Positions 9,791-18,741 of a stretch of 64,000 bases of DNA are shown here, piece by piece. Origin of the DNA: Streptomyces sp. LUP30 (GTDB lineage: Bacteria; Actinomycetota; Actinomycetes; Streptomycetales; Streptomycetaceae); NCBI RefSeq assembly GCF_001746365.1, contig NZ_MJAJ01000051.1, positions 1-64,000 of the forward strand, written 5' to 3'. The notes beneath the pieces were generated by a model. It saw only the letters and a program-made list of their open reading frames with translations, did not search any database and was not told where the DNA came from. Numbering within the stretch: the first letter of the stretch is position 1; every line of letters begins with the position of its first letter. The translations under genes and the position numbers were made by a program.

Positions 9791-9823
9791 GCCGGTTTCG
9801 GAGACATCCGAAACCGGCCTTTG
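9791..9823 (+). terminator. Terminator after tRNA-Pro copy 1
   Basis: An 11-bp perfect stem (GCCGGTTTCGG, 9791-9801, with CCGAAACCGGC, 9808-9818) and a 6-base loop, followed by a short pyrimidine run. From its 3' end to 10005 (~180 bases) I see no gene. Confidence 0.75.
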
Positions 9824-10004
9824 ACCATTCCCGGGGGCCGGCGATGCTCCGTGACTGCATCACGCCGCCAGAACACGCTCGAGCGGCGCCCGGCCTGCGG
9901 GCCTCCAGGCCGGCTTGCCGCCCGGAAGGCCCGATCTCCGGCTGGCCCATAAGGACAAGGGCCGCCTGGACGCCGACCGGCTGCGGCGGGTATGCGCGGG
10001 ACGG

Positions 10005-11648
10005 TCAGCGCAGCCCGCGCAGCTCGCGCAGTTCCTCCACCTTCGTCAGCCGTGCCACGGCGAGGTAGACGAGGCAGAGGGTGAGGAGGCCCGCGGCGAG
10101 GGCGGCGGCGTTCGGGAGGGTTCCGTCGCCGAGCCGGGCCGCGCAGGCCCGGTCGGCCGCCCACCCGGCGGCCGCGGCCAGGCCCGCCGCGCCCAGCAGC
10201 TTGGTGTAGGTGCGGCGCAGCGCGCCGTCGTCCAGCCGGCTCCCGGTCCGTCTGCGCAGCACCCGGGCGGTGAGGGCGAGACCGGCCAGATAGGACACGG
10301 TGTAGGCCCCGGCCATGCCGGTCACCGACCAGCGGTCGGGCAGCAGCAGATGACAGGCGGTGGCCAGGGCGATGTTCACCGTCGCCATCCACACCGCCAT
10401 GAAGAACGGGGTGCGGGTGTCCTCGAACGCGTAGAAGCCCCGCAGGAGGAGGTACTGCGCGGAGAACGGGATCAGGCCGAGTCCGAACGCCTGGAGCATG
10501 TGCCCGATCGGCTGTGCCGAGGCCGCGTCGGCCGCGCCGTGCGCGAAGAGCAGGGCGGAGATGCGCGGGCCGAGGGCGAGGAAGAGGAACGCGGCCGGGA
10601 CGATGACGACCCCGCTCACCCGCAGCCCGCGCGACAGGTCCGCCCGCACGTCCGCGATCCGCCCCTGCGCCACGGCGCGGCTCATCCGGGGCAGCAGCGC
10701 GGTCACCAGGGACACGGTGATCACCGACTGCGGCAGCATCCAGATGGTCTGCGCGTACGTGTAGGCCGTGTAGCCCGCGCCGGCGTGGGGCAGTTTCTCG
10801 TCGACCGCGTTGGCGTAGTTGGTGACCACCGTGAGCGAGACGAGGTTGGTCAGCACCAGCAGCAGGGTCCACTTGGCCGCGTGGACGCCGGATCCCAGGC
10901 CGGAGCCCCGCCAGTCGAACCGCGGACGCAGCCGGAACCCGGCGGCCCGTGCGAAGGGGACCAGCGCGAGGGCCTGCACCGCGACGCCGGCCGTCGTGCC
11001 GACGCCCAGCAGCCGGACCTGTGCGGCGGTGATGTCCTCCACCCGCTCCGGCACGGTCATCAGACCCAGGTACGCGCCGAACATGCCCAGCAGGACGACA
11101 TTGTTGAGGACCGGCGTCCACATCATCGCGCCGAACCGCTCACGGGCGTTGAGGACTTGACCGTAGATGTTGAACAGGCCGTAGAAGAAGATCTGTGGGA
11201 GCAGGAACCGGGCGAAGACCACGGTGAGCCGGAACGCCTCGTGGGTCTGCGGGGTGTCGCGCATGTACAGCGAGACGATCAACGGGGCCGCCCACGCCGC
11301 CAGCACGGTCCCCACGCCGAGGACGGACACGACGAGGGTCACGAGCCGCTGCTCGTACGCCCGGCCGCCGTCGGCATGCGTGGCCCTGGCCCGCACCAAC
11401 TGCGGTACCAGGACGGCGTTGAGCGCGCCGCCGATCAGCAGGGTGTACAGGCTGGTGGGCACGGTGTTGGCCGTGTTGTACGTGCTGGCCAGCAGGCCGG
11501 TGCCCAGGGCGGCGGCCTGGAGCACCTGACGGATCAGCCCGGTCGCCCGGGACGCGACCGTGCCCAGTGCCATCAGCGCCGAGGAACGGGCCGCCCCGCC
11601 CTTGCGCGCCGTGCGTTCCTCGATCTTCGGTTGTGTCGGGGCGCCCAT
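10005..11648 (-). CDS. MurJ/MviN-family lipid flippase paralogue
   Basis: A 547-residue multi-spanning membrane protein of the MVF/MurJ family, which flips lipid II or related isoprenoid-linked precursors. Many hydrophobic helices run from ~residue 24 to the end, and family signatures include ALGTVASRATGLIRQVL near the N-terminus and FFYGLFNIYGQVLNARERFG. The main Streptomyces mviN copy is normally near the replication-origin end with an extra C-terminal region, so this shorter, isolated copy is probably an accessory paralogue. It is monocistronic; its substrate is uncertain. Confidence 0.88.
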   Translation of the reverse strand: MGAPTQPKIEERTARKGGAARSSALMALGTVASRATGLIRQVLQAAALGTGLLASTYNTANTVPTSLYTLLIGGALNAVLVPQLVRARATHADGGRAYEQRLVTLVVSVLGVGTVLAAWAAPLIVSLYMRDTPQTHEAFRLTVVFARFLLPQIFFYGLFNIYGQVLNARERFGAMMWTPVLNNVVLLGMFGAYLGLMTVPERVEDITAAQVRLLGVGTTAGVAVQALALVPFARAAGFRLRPRFDWRGSGLGSGVHAAKWTLLLVLTNLVSLTVVTNYANAVDEKLPHAGAGYTAYTYAQTIWMLPQSVITVSLVTALLPRMSRAVAQGRIADVRADLSRGLRVSGVVIVPAAFLFLALGPRISALLFAHGAADAASAQPIGHMLQAFGLGLIPFSAQYLLLRGFYAFEDTRTPFFMAVWMATVNIALATACHLLLPDRWSVTGMAGAYTVSYLAGLALTARVLRRRTGSRLDDGALRRTYTKLLGAAGLAAAAGWAADRACAARLGDGTLPNAAALAAGLLTLCLVYLAVARLTKVEELRELRGLR

Positions 11649-11874
11649 CCGGTCAACCTACGTCATCGAGCTCGGAATCTCCGAACTCCCTTACCCGGCC
11701 GACTGGTTGGGGGTCGTCCAGGACGACGGCGGAGCGCGGCGGAGGTCGGCGGGGTCGGCTCGGCTCGGCGACGAGTTCATCGGCCCGTCGCCCGTGCGGC
11801 CCCTGGCGGCCCAGGCGAACTGTGCGGCGCGCCGACCGGGACCGGCCGCGGACCGGGGCCGCCGGCGGGCGTCG

Positions 11875-12342
11875 TCAGCGGCGGCGGACGCGGCCCTCTC
11901 GGGGCGGGCTGATGAACTGCAGCTCCAGCGTGGCCGGCGGGGCCGCGAGGCCCGGGCCTCCGGCCGTCGCCCATGCCAGGATCTCCTCGGTGCAGTCGTC
12001 GTCCATGGCGAAGCCGACCCAGGTGGCCCGGCCGCCCGCCCGGCGTCCGTCGGCCGAGGGCTGCACGACGATCACGTTCGCCTGGTCGCAGGGGCCGAGA
12101 CAGTCCGTCGTGCGGACCTGGAAGCCGCCGCCCGACGCCGCCGCGGCCGCGCGCAGCCGCTCCAGCTGCCAGGCGTGGTCGAAGCCGGGGTGCTTGCGTG
12201 CGACGCCGCAGCAGCAGCCCCGGCACACGACCAGGGTGCAGGGCCGCCGGGCGGCCGCTCCGATCGCCGCCCGCCCGCCGGCCGTGCGCTGGGACGGCAA
12301 CGTCACGCGTTCGGCCCGCCGGCCGGTCTTCCCGTCACCCAT
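11875..12342 (-). CDS. Thioredoxin-like [2Fe-2S] ferredoxin domain protein
   Basis: A 155-residue protein starting at the ATG at 12342. It resembles thioredoxin-fold [2Fe-2S] ferredoxins: an N-terminal Cys cluster (VVCRGCCCG) and a second pair in TTDCLGPCDQANVIVV. The first cluster has four Cys in six residues, more than the usual two, so the exact ligands are uncertain. The C-terminal ~25 residues are a basic tail. It starts 5 bases after the NUDIX stop and is likely cotranscribed. A cofactor-metabolism or redox role is inferred only. Confidence 0.78.
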   Translation of the reverse strand: MGDGKTGRRAERVTLPSQRTAGGRAAIGAAARRPCTLVVCRGCCCGVARKHPGFDHAWQLERLRAAAAASGGGFQVRTTDCLGPCDQANVIVVQPSADGRRAGGRATWVGFAMDDDCTEEILAWATAGGPGLAAPPATLELQFISPPREGRVRRR

Positions 12343-12347
12343 GCCGT

Positions 12348-12887
12348 TCAGGACGCCGAGAGGCCCACATGGGCCAGCGCCTGGCGCAGCAGGAAGCCGT
12401 GCCCGCCGGGCATCTCGCTCTGCACCGCGAGCGACGCCGCCTCCTGGGGGCTGAACCACACCAGGTCCAGCGCGTCCTGCCGGGGCCGGCAGTCGCCGGT
12501 GACCGGCACGATGTAGGCCAGCGACACCGCGTGCTGGCGGGGGTCGTGGTACGGCGTGATGCCCTGCGTGGGGAAGTACTCGGCCACCGTGAACGGCTGG
12601 AGCGAGGTCGGCACGCGGGGCAGGGCCACCGGTCCGAGGTCCTTCTCCAGGTGGCGCAGCAGGGCGTCCCGGACGCGTTCGTGGTGCAGGACCCGGCCGG
12701 AGACGAGGGTCCGGTTGACGTTGCCGTCCGGTCCGATCCGCAACAGCAGGCCGACGCTGGTGACTTCGCCGCTGTCGTCGACGCGCACGGGCACGGCCTC
12801 GACGTACAGGATCGGCATGCGGGCGCGCGCCATCTCGAGCTCGTCGGCGCTCAGCCAACCCGGAGTGGTTTCGGTCAAGTCAGACAT
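12348..12887 (-). CDS. NUDIX hydrolase family protein (DUF4916-like)
   Basis: A 179-residue NUDIX-fold protein of the DUF4916 type seen in actinobacteria. The canonical Nudix box (GX5EX7REUXEEXGU) is not intact; the matching stretch includes SGRVLHHERVRDALLRHLEKDLG, so classical NDP-X hydrolase activity is doubtful. The C-terminal YIVPVTGDCRPRQDALDLVW strand is typical. The ATG at 12887 follows a -10 (TATGAT) by 6 bases, indicating a leaderless transcript. Confidence 0.82.
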   Translation of the reverse strand: MSDLTETTPGWLSADELEMARARMPILYVEAVPVRVDDSGEVTSVGLLLRIGPDGNVNRTLVSGRVLHHERVRDALLRHLEKDLGPVALPRVPTSLQPFTVAEYFPTQGITPYHDPRQHAVSLAYIVPVTGDCRPRQDALDLVWFSPQEAASLAVQSEMPGGHGFLLRQALAHVGLSAS

Positions 12888-12899
12888 TGCTTGATCATA
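12888..12899 (-). promoter_or_regulatory. Leaderless promoter -10 for the NUDIX gene
   Basis: On the minus strand TATGAT (complement of 12894-12899) ends 6 bases before the ATG at 12887, with no ribosome-binding site between. Confidence 0.55.
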
Positions 12900-12902
12900 C
12901 TT

Positions 12903-14039
12903 TCAGTGTCCGTCGGGAAGCCGGTAGACCCGGCGGGCGTTGTCGGCTGCGGCCCAGCGGGCCAGGCGCAGCGCGTCGGGCAGGCCCAGTTCGTCGGCGT
13001 CCACCCGGTCCTGGAGCAACTCGCCCAGGCCCCTGCGGAACGCCAGCGCGCCGAGCCCGTAGAACTCGGCCAGACCATACGCGTCGGAGCTGTACAGCAG
13101 TTTGCGGAACGGTGTGATCTCCAGCGCCTCCTCCAGGACCGCCCGCGCTCGCACGGGACCGACGTGGTGCAGGGTGAGCCCCACGTCCAGATACACCTGC
13201 TCGAACACCGCGGCCAGGAAACCGGCCTGCCGCTGGTAGGGCCAGCAGTGCAGGAGCAGCACCGGGATCGTGCCCGCAATGAGGTGCAGCCAGTCCGTGA
13301 GATGCGTGGGGTCCACCCGGTGCAGGCGGATGTCGTGGTCGCCGAAGCCGGTGTGCAGTTGCAGCGGCAGCCCCAGGTCGACGGCGGTCCACAGCAGGTG
13401 CCGCATCAGCACCGGTTCGTCCAGCCGTCCGCCGCGCGCCAGCCAGCGCCGTGCGGCCCGGGCGACCTCGTCGTCCGAGGGGCGGGCCGGGTCGAGGTCG
13501 AAACCCGTGCGGTAGGCGGCCACCGACTTCACCGCGATCACTCCCGGCCGCCGGACCGCGTCCAGTGCGGCCGCCCGGAACGCGTCGGCGTATCCGCCGG
13601 CGTCGACGCCCCGCTCGGCGACGGCCTCGGCGACCGACTCCAGTCGTACGACCTCGTGGGCGACCGCCCCGCCGGCGGCCCCGGCCAGCTCCGCCACGGT
13701 GGTGACGCGGTGCGGGGCGAACCCGGTGTCGACGCAGAACACGCCCGTGCGGGCGGCCGTGAGGAACCGCCGGTTCACCTCCCGGGGACCGAGTTCCGCG
13801 CGCCGGGTCACGTAGACGTCGGCGGGGGCGTGCCGCTCCAGGTCGAGCAGGGGCGCGCAGTGCCGGCGCACGGCCACGCCCACCGGGGTGTCGAAGGTCG
13901 ACACGCCGGGCCAGCGGTCGCCCTCGGTGAGCAGGGCCTCGAACCCGGGCCGGTCCAGGGGGTCGACGACGACGCCGTGGCAGTGGTGGTCCACCAGCTC
14001 CAGCCCGGCCAGCGCCTCGTGGACCGCTCCGCCGGCCAT
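12903..14039 (-). CDS. Amidohydrolase (FluG N-domain-like)
   Basis: A 378-residue metal-dependent hydrolase of the amidohydrolase-2 superfamily. The early metal motif is LVDHHCHGVV (His-x-His, residues ~18-21), with later histidines in LQLHTGFGDHDIR and VLLLHCWPYQR and a terminal Asp in YSSDAYG. It starts one base after the glutamine-synthetase stop, so the two are translationally linked. Fungal FluG fuses exactly these two domains. A role in cleaving the gamma-glutamyl product, or an amide or nitrile-derived substrate, is plausible but unproven. Confidence 0.85.
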   Translation of the reverse strand: MAGGAVHEALAGLELVDHHCHGVVVDPLDRPGFEALLTEGDRWPGVSTFDTPVGVAVRRHCAPLLDLERHAPADVYVTRRAELGPREVNRRFLTAARTGVFCVDTGFAPHRVTTVAELAGAAGGAVAHEVVRLESVAEAVAERGVDAGGYADAFRAAALDAVRRPGVIAVKSVAAYRTGFDLDPARPSDDEVARAARRWLARGGRLDEPVLMRHLLWTAVDLGLPLQLHTGFGDHDIRLHRVDPTHLTDWLHLIAGTIPVLLLHCWPYQRQAGFLAAVFEQVYLDVGLTLHHVGPVRARAVLEEALEITPFRKLLYSSDAYGLAEFYGLGALAFRRGLGELLQDRVDADELGLPDALRLARWAAADNARRVYRLPDGH

Positions 14040-14040
14040 G

Positions 14041-15444
14041 TCAGTACTTCCAGCGGTAGGCCGCCGCCACCTGCTCGTCGTCGAGGCCGTCGACGGCTTC
14101 GATCTCGCCCTGCCGCACGGCCGTCACCGCGTCGGCGAGGACCGGCCCGAGCGCGGCCCGCAGCACCTCGTCCCCGCGGAAGGCGGCGACCGCCTCGGAG
14201 AGCGAGGTCGGCAGCCGCCGCACGCCCCGCTCGGCGGCCTCCTCGGCGTCGAGCCGGACCGGATCCCCTCGTGTCTCCTCGGGCAGGGCGGCGTCCGACG
14301 TCAGCCCGGCCAGCCCCGCGGCGATCAGGCAGCCGAGGGCGAGGTAGGGGTTGGCGGCCAGATCGACCGGCTTGACCTCCAGGTTCGCCTGCTGCGCGCG
14401 CCGGCCCGCGGTGCCCCGGACCAGACGCAGGGCGCACTCGCGGGTCTCCAGGCCCCAGGCGGTGAACGCGCCCGCCCACTGGGAGGGTCTGAGGCGCAGG
14501 AAGCTCGCCGGGCTCGGCGCGGTCACCGCGGTGAGAGCGGGCAGCCGGGCCAGGACGCCCGCCGCGAAGGCCTCCGCGGCGGCGGTCATGCCGTGCCGTC
14601 GCTCGCCGCCCGTGTGCAGGTTCACGCCGTCGCGCCAGGCGGAGAGATGGACGTGTCCGCCGTTGCCGACGCCGTGGGCGACGACCGCGGGGGAGAAGGA
14701 GACCCGCAGACCGTGCCGACGGGCCACCGCGCGGATCGTCTGGCGGACGAGCACGCTGCGGTCGGCCGCCGCCACCGGGTCCAGGGCGCCCACCGAGATC
14801 TCGAACTGGCCGGGCGCGTACTCGGGGTGGATCTGGTCGACGTCGACGCCCTGTGCCGCGCAGGCGGCCAGCAGCTCGGCGGTGTACTCGCTCAGCTCGA
14901 CCTGCCGGGACGCGCCGTACGCCGGGCCCGTGGTGGCCGGGACGAACTCCCCGTCGGGCGCGGGGTCCAGGCCGACCGCCCACTCGATCTCGAAAGCCGC
15001 CTTGAAGTGCAGACCCTGCTCGCGGGACGCGTCCGCGACGACGCGCCGCAGGAAGGTGCGGGAGCATCCGGGATGCCGTTCGCCGTCCTGCGTGACGCGG
15101 TCGACCGGCGCCCAGGCCCAGCCCGGCTGGCCCGCCAGGACCACCAGCCGGTCCAGGTCCGGGTAGAGGCGCAGGTCGCCGTCCGGGGAGCCCAGGACGT
15201 CCGTGGCGACGACGGTGTCGTTCGCGAGGAACGTGTCGAACACCGGCGACATCCCGACGCCCCAGGCCGCCGCCGAGGGCAGGGCGGCCGTGGGGACCGT
15301 CTTCACCCTGGCGATGCCCGCGGTGTCGACGTAGGCCAGGACGATTCCGTGGACGCCTCTCCCGGTCAGCTCCCCGGACAGCGCGCCCGCCCGCTCGACG
15401 TCTCCGGGACGCCCGCCGGGCACGGGATCGGCGAGGGTGGTCAT
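14041..15444 (-). CDS. Glutamine synthetase-like gamma-glutamyl ligase
   Basis: A 467-residue type-I glutamine-synthetase family protein. Glutamate and ATP motifs are present as FEIEWAVG, EYAPGQFEISV and NGGHVHLSAW; ANLEVKPVDLAANPYLALG is the usual C-terminal adenosine-site region. The adenylylation loop typical of true GlnA is not evident. Streptomyces has several such GlnA-like enzymes that glutamylate amines such as polyamines or ethanolamine. The amidohydrolase neighbour argues for an amine or xenobiotic pathway, not bulk nitrogen assimilation. GGAGG precedes the ATG. Confidence 0.88.
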   Translation of the reverse strand: MTTLADPVPGGRPGDVERAGALSGELTGRGVHGIVLAYVDTAGIARVKTVPTAALPSAAAWGVGMSPVFDTFLANDTVVATDVLGSPDGDLRLYPDLDRLVVLAGQPGWAWAPVDRVTQDGERHPGCSRTFLRRVVADASREQGLHFKAAFEIEWAVGLDPAPDGEFVPATTGPAYGASRQVELSEYTAELLAACAAQGVDVDQIHPEYAPGQFEISVGALDPVAAADRSVLVRQTIRAVARRHGLRVSFSPAVVAHGVGNGGHVHLSAWRDGVNLHTGGERRHGMTAAAEAFAAGVLARLPALTAVTAPSPASFLRLRPSQWAGAFTAWGLETRECALRLVRGTAGRRAQQANLEVKPVDLAANPYLALGCLIAAGLAGLTSDAALPEETRGDPVRLDAEEAAERGVRRLPTSLSEAVAAFRGDEVLRAALGPVLADAVTAVRQGEIEAVDGLDDEQVAAAYRWKY

Positions 15445-15522
15445 ACGTCCTCCACAGCGGTGCGATCGGTGCGCCCCGGGGCCCGGCGGGCCGGACGGGC
15501 GGGAGCGCGTGCCGGACGTGCG

Positions 15523-16314
15523 TCAGGGTTTCACGGCCACCGCGCCGTACTGCGGCACCACCGCGAGGGAGTCGGCCTCCCCGCGCCAGCGCGAACACGA
15601 CACCAGGCCCGGTTCCAGCAGCTCCAGGCCGTCGAAGAACGCGGCGATCTCCGCGCCGCTGCGGGCGGTGATCGGCGGCTTGGCGTTCTCGTTCCAGAAC
15701 CTCATCGCCGGGATCTGGCCCTCGCCGCCCACCTCGCTGTCGTGGGTCGGGTGCGTCAGGACCAGGAAGCTCCCGGAGGGGACGTCGGCCATGACCTTGC
15801 GGACGATGTCGCGGGCCGCCTCCACGTCCAGGACGAAGTTCAGGATGCCCAGCATCATCACCGCGACGGGGCGGGTGAAGTCCAGGGTGCCCGCCGCGCG
15901 TTCGAGGATCGCGGCCGGGTCGTGCACGTCGGCGTCGATGTAGTCGGTGACGCCCTCGGCGGTGCCGGTCAGCAGGGTGCGGGCGTGCGCCAGCACGATG
16001 GGATCGTTGTCGACGTAGACGATCCGCGCGTCGGGCGCGACGCGCTGCGCGATCTCGTGGGTGTTGTCGGCCGTCGGCAGTCCGGTGCCGATGTCGAGGA
16101 ACTGCCGCACCCCGCGTTCCTCGGCGAGGTGGCGGACCGCCTGCCCCAGGAACCAGCGGTCCGCGCGGGCGATCTCCCGGATGAGCGGGAACATCCCCGC
16201 GACGTGCTCGCCGACCCCGCGGTCGACCTCGTAGTTGTCCTTGCCGCCGATCCAGTAGTTCCACACCCGCGCGTTGTGCGCCACGCTGGTGTCCAGCCGT
16301 GCCGGCCCGCTCAC
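15523..16314 (-). CDS. SAM-dependent methyltransferase (DUF574/Methyltransf_19)
   Basis: A 263-residue SAM methyltransferase of the DUF574 family, abundant in Streptomyces. The start region ARLDTSVAHNARVWNYWIGG and SAM motif I FLDIGTGLPT are diagnostic; YVDNDPIVLAHAR is motif II. The GTG at 16314 is chosen because AAGGGG lies 8 bases upstream and homologues begin at this point. The substrate is unknown. Confidence 0.9.
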   Translation of the reverse strand: MSGPARLDTSVAHNARVWNYWIGGKDNYEVDRGVGEHVAGMFPLIREIARADRWFLGQAVRHLAEERGVRQFLDIGTGLPTADNTHEIAQRVAPDARIVYVDNDPIVLAHARTLLTGTAEGVTDYIDADVHDPAAILERAAGTLDFTRPVAVMMLGILNFVLDVEAARDIVRKVMADVPSGSFLVLTHPTHDSEVGGEGQIPAMRFWNENAKPPITARSGAEIAAFFDGLELLEPGLVSCSRWRGEADSLAVVPQYGAVAVKP

Positions 16315-16441
16315 GTGACCGCCCCTTCCCGTCCCACGTCCCGGCCCGTGTCGCGGGCCCCAGGCCGTCATTGTGCCGCCGGATGATCACCGCTGTCCCC
16401 GGTAGGGTGAAAAACCGCTGATCCCGTACAGGAAGCACGAC

Positions 16442-17311
16442 ATGCCCTACACCCACGTCCCCGGTCCGACCGCGCCCGAGCCGTCGGCCGACGGCGCCGA
16501 CATACGCCTGGTCGTCACCGATATGGACGGCACCCTGCTCGACGACGACAAGCGGATCCCTGCGGGCCTGTGGGAGGTGCTGGAGCGGCTGCGCGAGCGC
16601 GGGGTGCTGTTCAGCCCGGCGAGCGGACGCCAGTACGCGTCCCTGGCCAGGGAGTTCGCGGATGTGGCCGACGGTATGGTGTTCATCGCGGAGAACGGCG
16701 CCTACGTGGTCCGCGACGGCCGGGAGCTGAGCTCCGACCCCGTGGACCCGGACGTGGTCGCGCGGGTCGTGGCGGTGGCGCGGCGGCTCACGGCCGACGG
16801 CGTCGACATGGGTGCCGTCGTCTGCGGGAAGCGGTCGGCGTACGTCGAACGCTCCGACGAGCCGTTCCTGGCCGAGGTGGCCAGGTACTACGTCCGCCAC
16901 CGGGTCGTCGAGGACGTCGCCGCCGTCGACGACGAGATCGTCAAGGTCGCCCTGTTCGACTTCGGCTCCGCCGAGGAGCGCACCGCGCCGGCGCTGGCGT
17001 CCTTCGCCGACACCCATCAGGTCGTGGTCTCCGGCGAGCACTGGGTCGACGTCATGAACCGCACCGCCCACAAGGGCGCGGCCCTGCGCCGGCTCCAGCG
17101 GGAGCTGGGCATCACCCCCGCACAGACCATGGTCTTCGGCGACTACCTCAACGACCTGGAGATGCTGGACGCCGCCGAGTGGTCCTTCGCGATGACGGGC
17201 GCCCACCCGGAGGTCGTCCGCCGGGCCCGTCATCTGGCCCCGTCCAACAACGACAACGGCGTGTTGCGCACCGTCGTCCGCCTGCTCGACCTGCCGGTGG
17301 CCGGGGTCTGA
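16442..17311 (+). CDS. HAD-IIB (Cof-like) sugar phosphatase
   Basis: A 289-residue haloacid dehalogenase-family hydrolase. The catalytic motif is TDMDGTLLDDD (~residues 24-34, nucleophile the first Asp), motif II is SPASGRQY, the distal Lys is in NRTAHKGAALRRL and motif IV is GDYLNDLEML. The C2 cap is typical of Cof-type phosphatases acting on sugar phosphates or FMN/PLP. An AGGAAG ribosome site lies about 8 bases upstream. Confidence 0.9.
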   Translation: MPYTHVPGPTAPEPSADGADIRLVVTDMDGTLLDDDKRIPAGLWEVLERLRERGVLFSPASGRQYASLAREFADVADGMVFIAENGAYVVRDGRELSSDPVDPDVVARVVAVARRLTADGVDMGAVVCGKRSAYVERSDEPFLAEVARYYVRHRVVEDVAAVDDEIVKVALFDFGSAEERTAPALASFADTHQVVVSGEHWVDVMNRTAHKGAALRRLQRELGITPAQTMVFGDYLNDLEMLDAAEWSFAMTGAHPEVVRRARHLAPSNNDNGVLRTVVRLLDLPVAGV

Positions 17312-17360
17312 CCCGAACGGCCGGAGACCGGCTCCGCACCCCGGCCGTTCGTCCTAGGCT

Positions 17361-17405
17361 GCAGGGCAGGGCAGGGCAGGGCAGTGCAGGGCAGTGCAGT
17401 GCAGG
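17361..17405 (+). repeat. Nine tandem 5-mers (GCAGG/GCAGT) before the M20 gene
   Basis: Nine uninterrupted pentamers of GCAGG or GCAGT (17361-17405) end 13 bases before the ATG at 17419. A copy-number change would alter leader length and the promoter-to-RBS distance. Confidence 0.9.
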
Positions 17406-17418
17406 AGAGGGGAGCGCC

Positions 17419-18675
17419 ATGCGCGAAGCGGCCGTCGTCGCCCGTCTGACCCGGGAGATCACCCCGGGGCTCGACCCCGGTGAACTGCCCGGGGCGCTGG
17501 CGGACTTCTACCAGGACCTGCACCGCCACCCGGAGCTGTCCTTCAGGGAGCACCGCACCGCCGCGAAACTCGCCGGTCGGCTGCGGGCGGCCGGGTACGA
17601 GGTGACTGACGGCGTGGCGCGGACGGGCGTGGTCGGGGTTCTCGTGAACGGCGAGGGGCCGGTGGTGTGGCTGCGCGGCGACATGGACGCGCTCCCGGTG
17701 CGCGAGGCGACCGGCCTGTCCTACGCCTCGGGTGTCGAGGGCGTGATGCACGCCTGCGGCCACGATCTGCACGTGACCTGGCTGGCGGCCGCCGCGGAGG
17801 CGCTCGCCGCCGCCCGCGAGACGTGGGCCGGGACGCTCGTCGTGGTCGGCCAGCCCGCGGAGGAGGCCGGGGGCGGCGCGGCGGCGATGGTCGCGGACGG
17901 GGTCCACGACCGTTTCCCCCGCCCCGACGTGCTGTTCGGCCAGCACGTGGCGCCGGGGCTCGCCGGGTTCTATCCGCACACTCCCGGACTGACCCTGTCC
18001 GCCTCGGACGACGTCGACGTCGTCGTGCACGGTGTGGGCGGGCACGGCTCGCGGCCCGAGTCGACCGTCGATCCGGTCGTGACGGCCGCCTACGTCGTGA
18101 CCCGGCTGCAGAGCGTCGTCTCGCGCGAGATCGCGGCGAACGAGGCTGTGGTGCTCACCGTGGGGCGGTTCCACGCCGGGACGACGTCCAACATCATCCC
18201 CGCCGAGGCGCGGCTCGGGCTGAACGTGCGCACTCAGGACGTCCTGGTGCGCGAGCGCGTCCTCGCCGCGATCCGGCGGGTGGTGGAGGCGGAGTGCGCC
18301 GCCGCCGACTGCCCGCTCCCGCCGGAGGTGACCGTGCTGCCCGGTTGCCCGAACACCGTCAACGACGCTTCCCTGGACGGTGAGATCGCCGCTGTGCACG
18401 GTGAACTCTTCGGCGCGGGAACGGTGTTCGACTTCGGTCAGGCGTTGGGCAGCGAGGACTTCTCCCTCCTCGCACCGCAGGGCGTGCCGTACGACTACTG
18501 GTACGTCACCTCGACCCCGGCGGCCGTCTGGGAGACGGCGCCGGGGGAGGATCTGAAGGAGAAGGTGGCCGCAGTGCCGGGAAACCACAGCCCGTTGTTC
18601 GCACCGGACCTGTCGGTGCTGGGCCCGGGCGTCCGCACACTGGTGTCGGCGGCACTGTCCCGGCTCGCCGTCTGA
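17419..18675 (+). CDS. M20 family metallopeptidase/amidohydrolase
   Basis: A 418-residue M20D amidohydrolase related to HipO/AbgB/N-acyl amino-acid hydrolases. Metal and catalytic motifs are DLHRHPELSF, GDMDALPV, ACGHDLH, GQPAEEAGGG and the dimerisation-domain GVGGHGSRPE. ALGSEDF near the end supplies a metal ligand. The enzyme should hydrolyse an N-acyl or amide bond on a small molecule in the cytosol. GAGAGGGGAG gives a strong ribosome site directly after the pentamer repeat. Confidence 0.9.
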   Translation: MREAAVVARLTREITPGLDPGELPGALADFYQDLHRHPELSFREHRTAAKLAGRLRAAGYEVTDGVARTGVVGVLVNGEGPVVWLRGDMDALPVREATGLSYASGVEGVMHACGHDLHVTWLAAAAEALAAARETWAGTLVVVGQPAEEAGGGAAAMVADGVHDRFPRPDVLFGQHVAPGLAGFYPHTPGLTLSASDDVDVVVHGVGGHGSRPESTVDPVVTAAYVVTRLQSVVSREIAANEAVVLTVGRFHAGTTSNIIPAEARLGLNVRTQDVLVRERVLAAIRRVVEAECAAADCPLPPEVTVLPGCPNTVNDASLDGEIAAVHGELFGAGTVFDFGQALGSEDFSLLAPQGVPYDYWYVTSTPAAVWETAPGEDLKEKVAAVPGNHSPLFAPDLSVLGPGVRTLVSAALSRLAV

Positions 18676-18741
18676 GGCGCCCGCGGGGCCGCCCGCGAGG
18701 CGGCGGGGCGGGACCCGGGCCTGCGGCCCGAGCGACCGGGG

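Noticed and set aside
17361-17405. Pentamer tract as a CRISPR or IS feature
   Set aside because: The units are only 5 bases with no spacers; it is a simple microsatellite.
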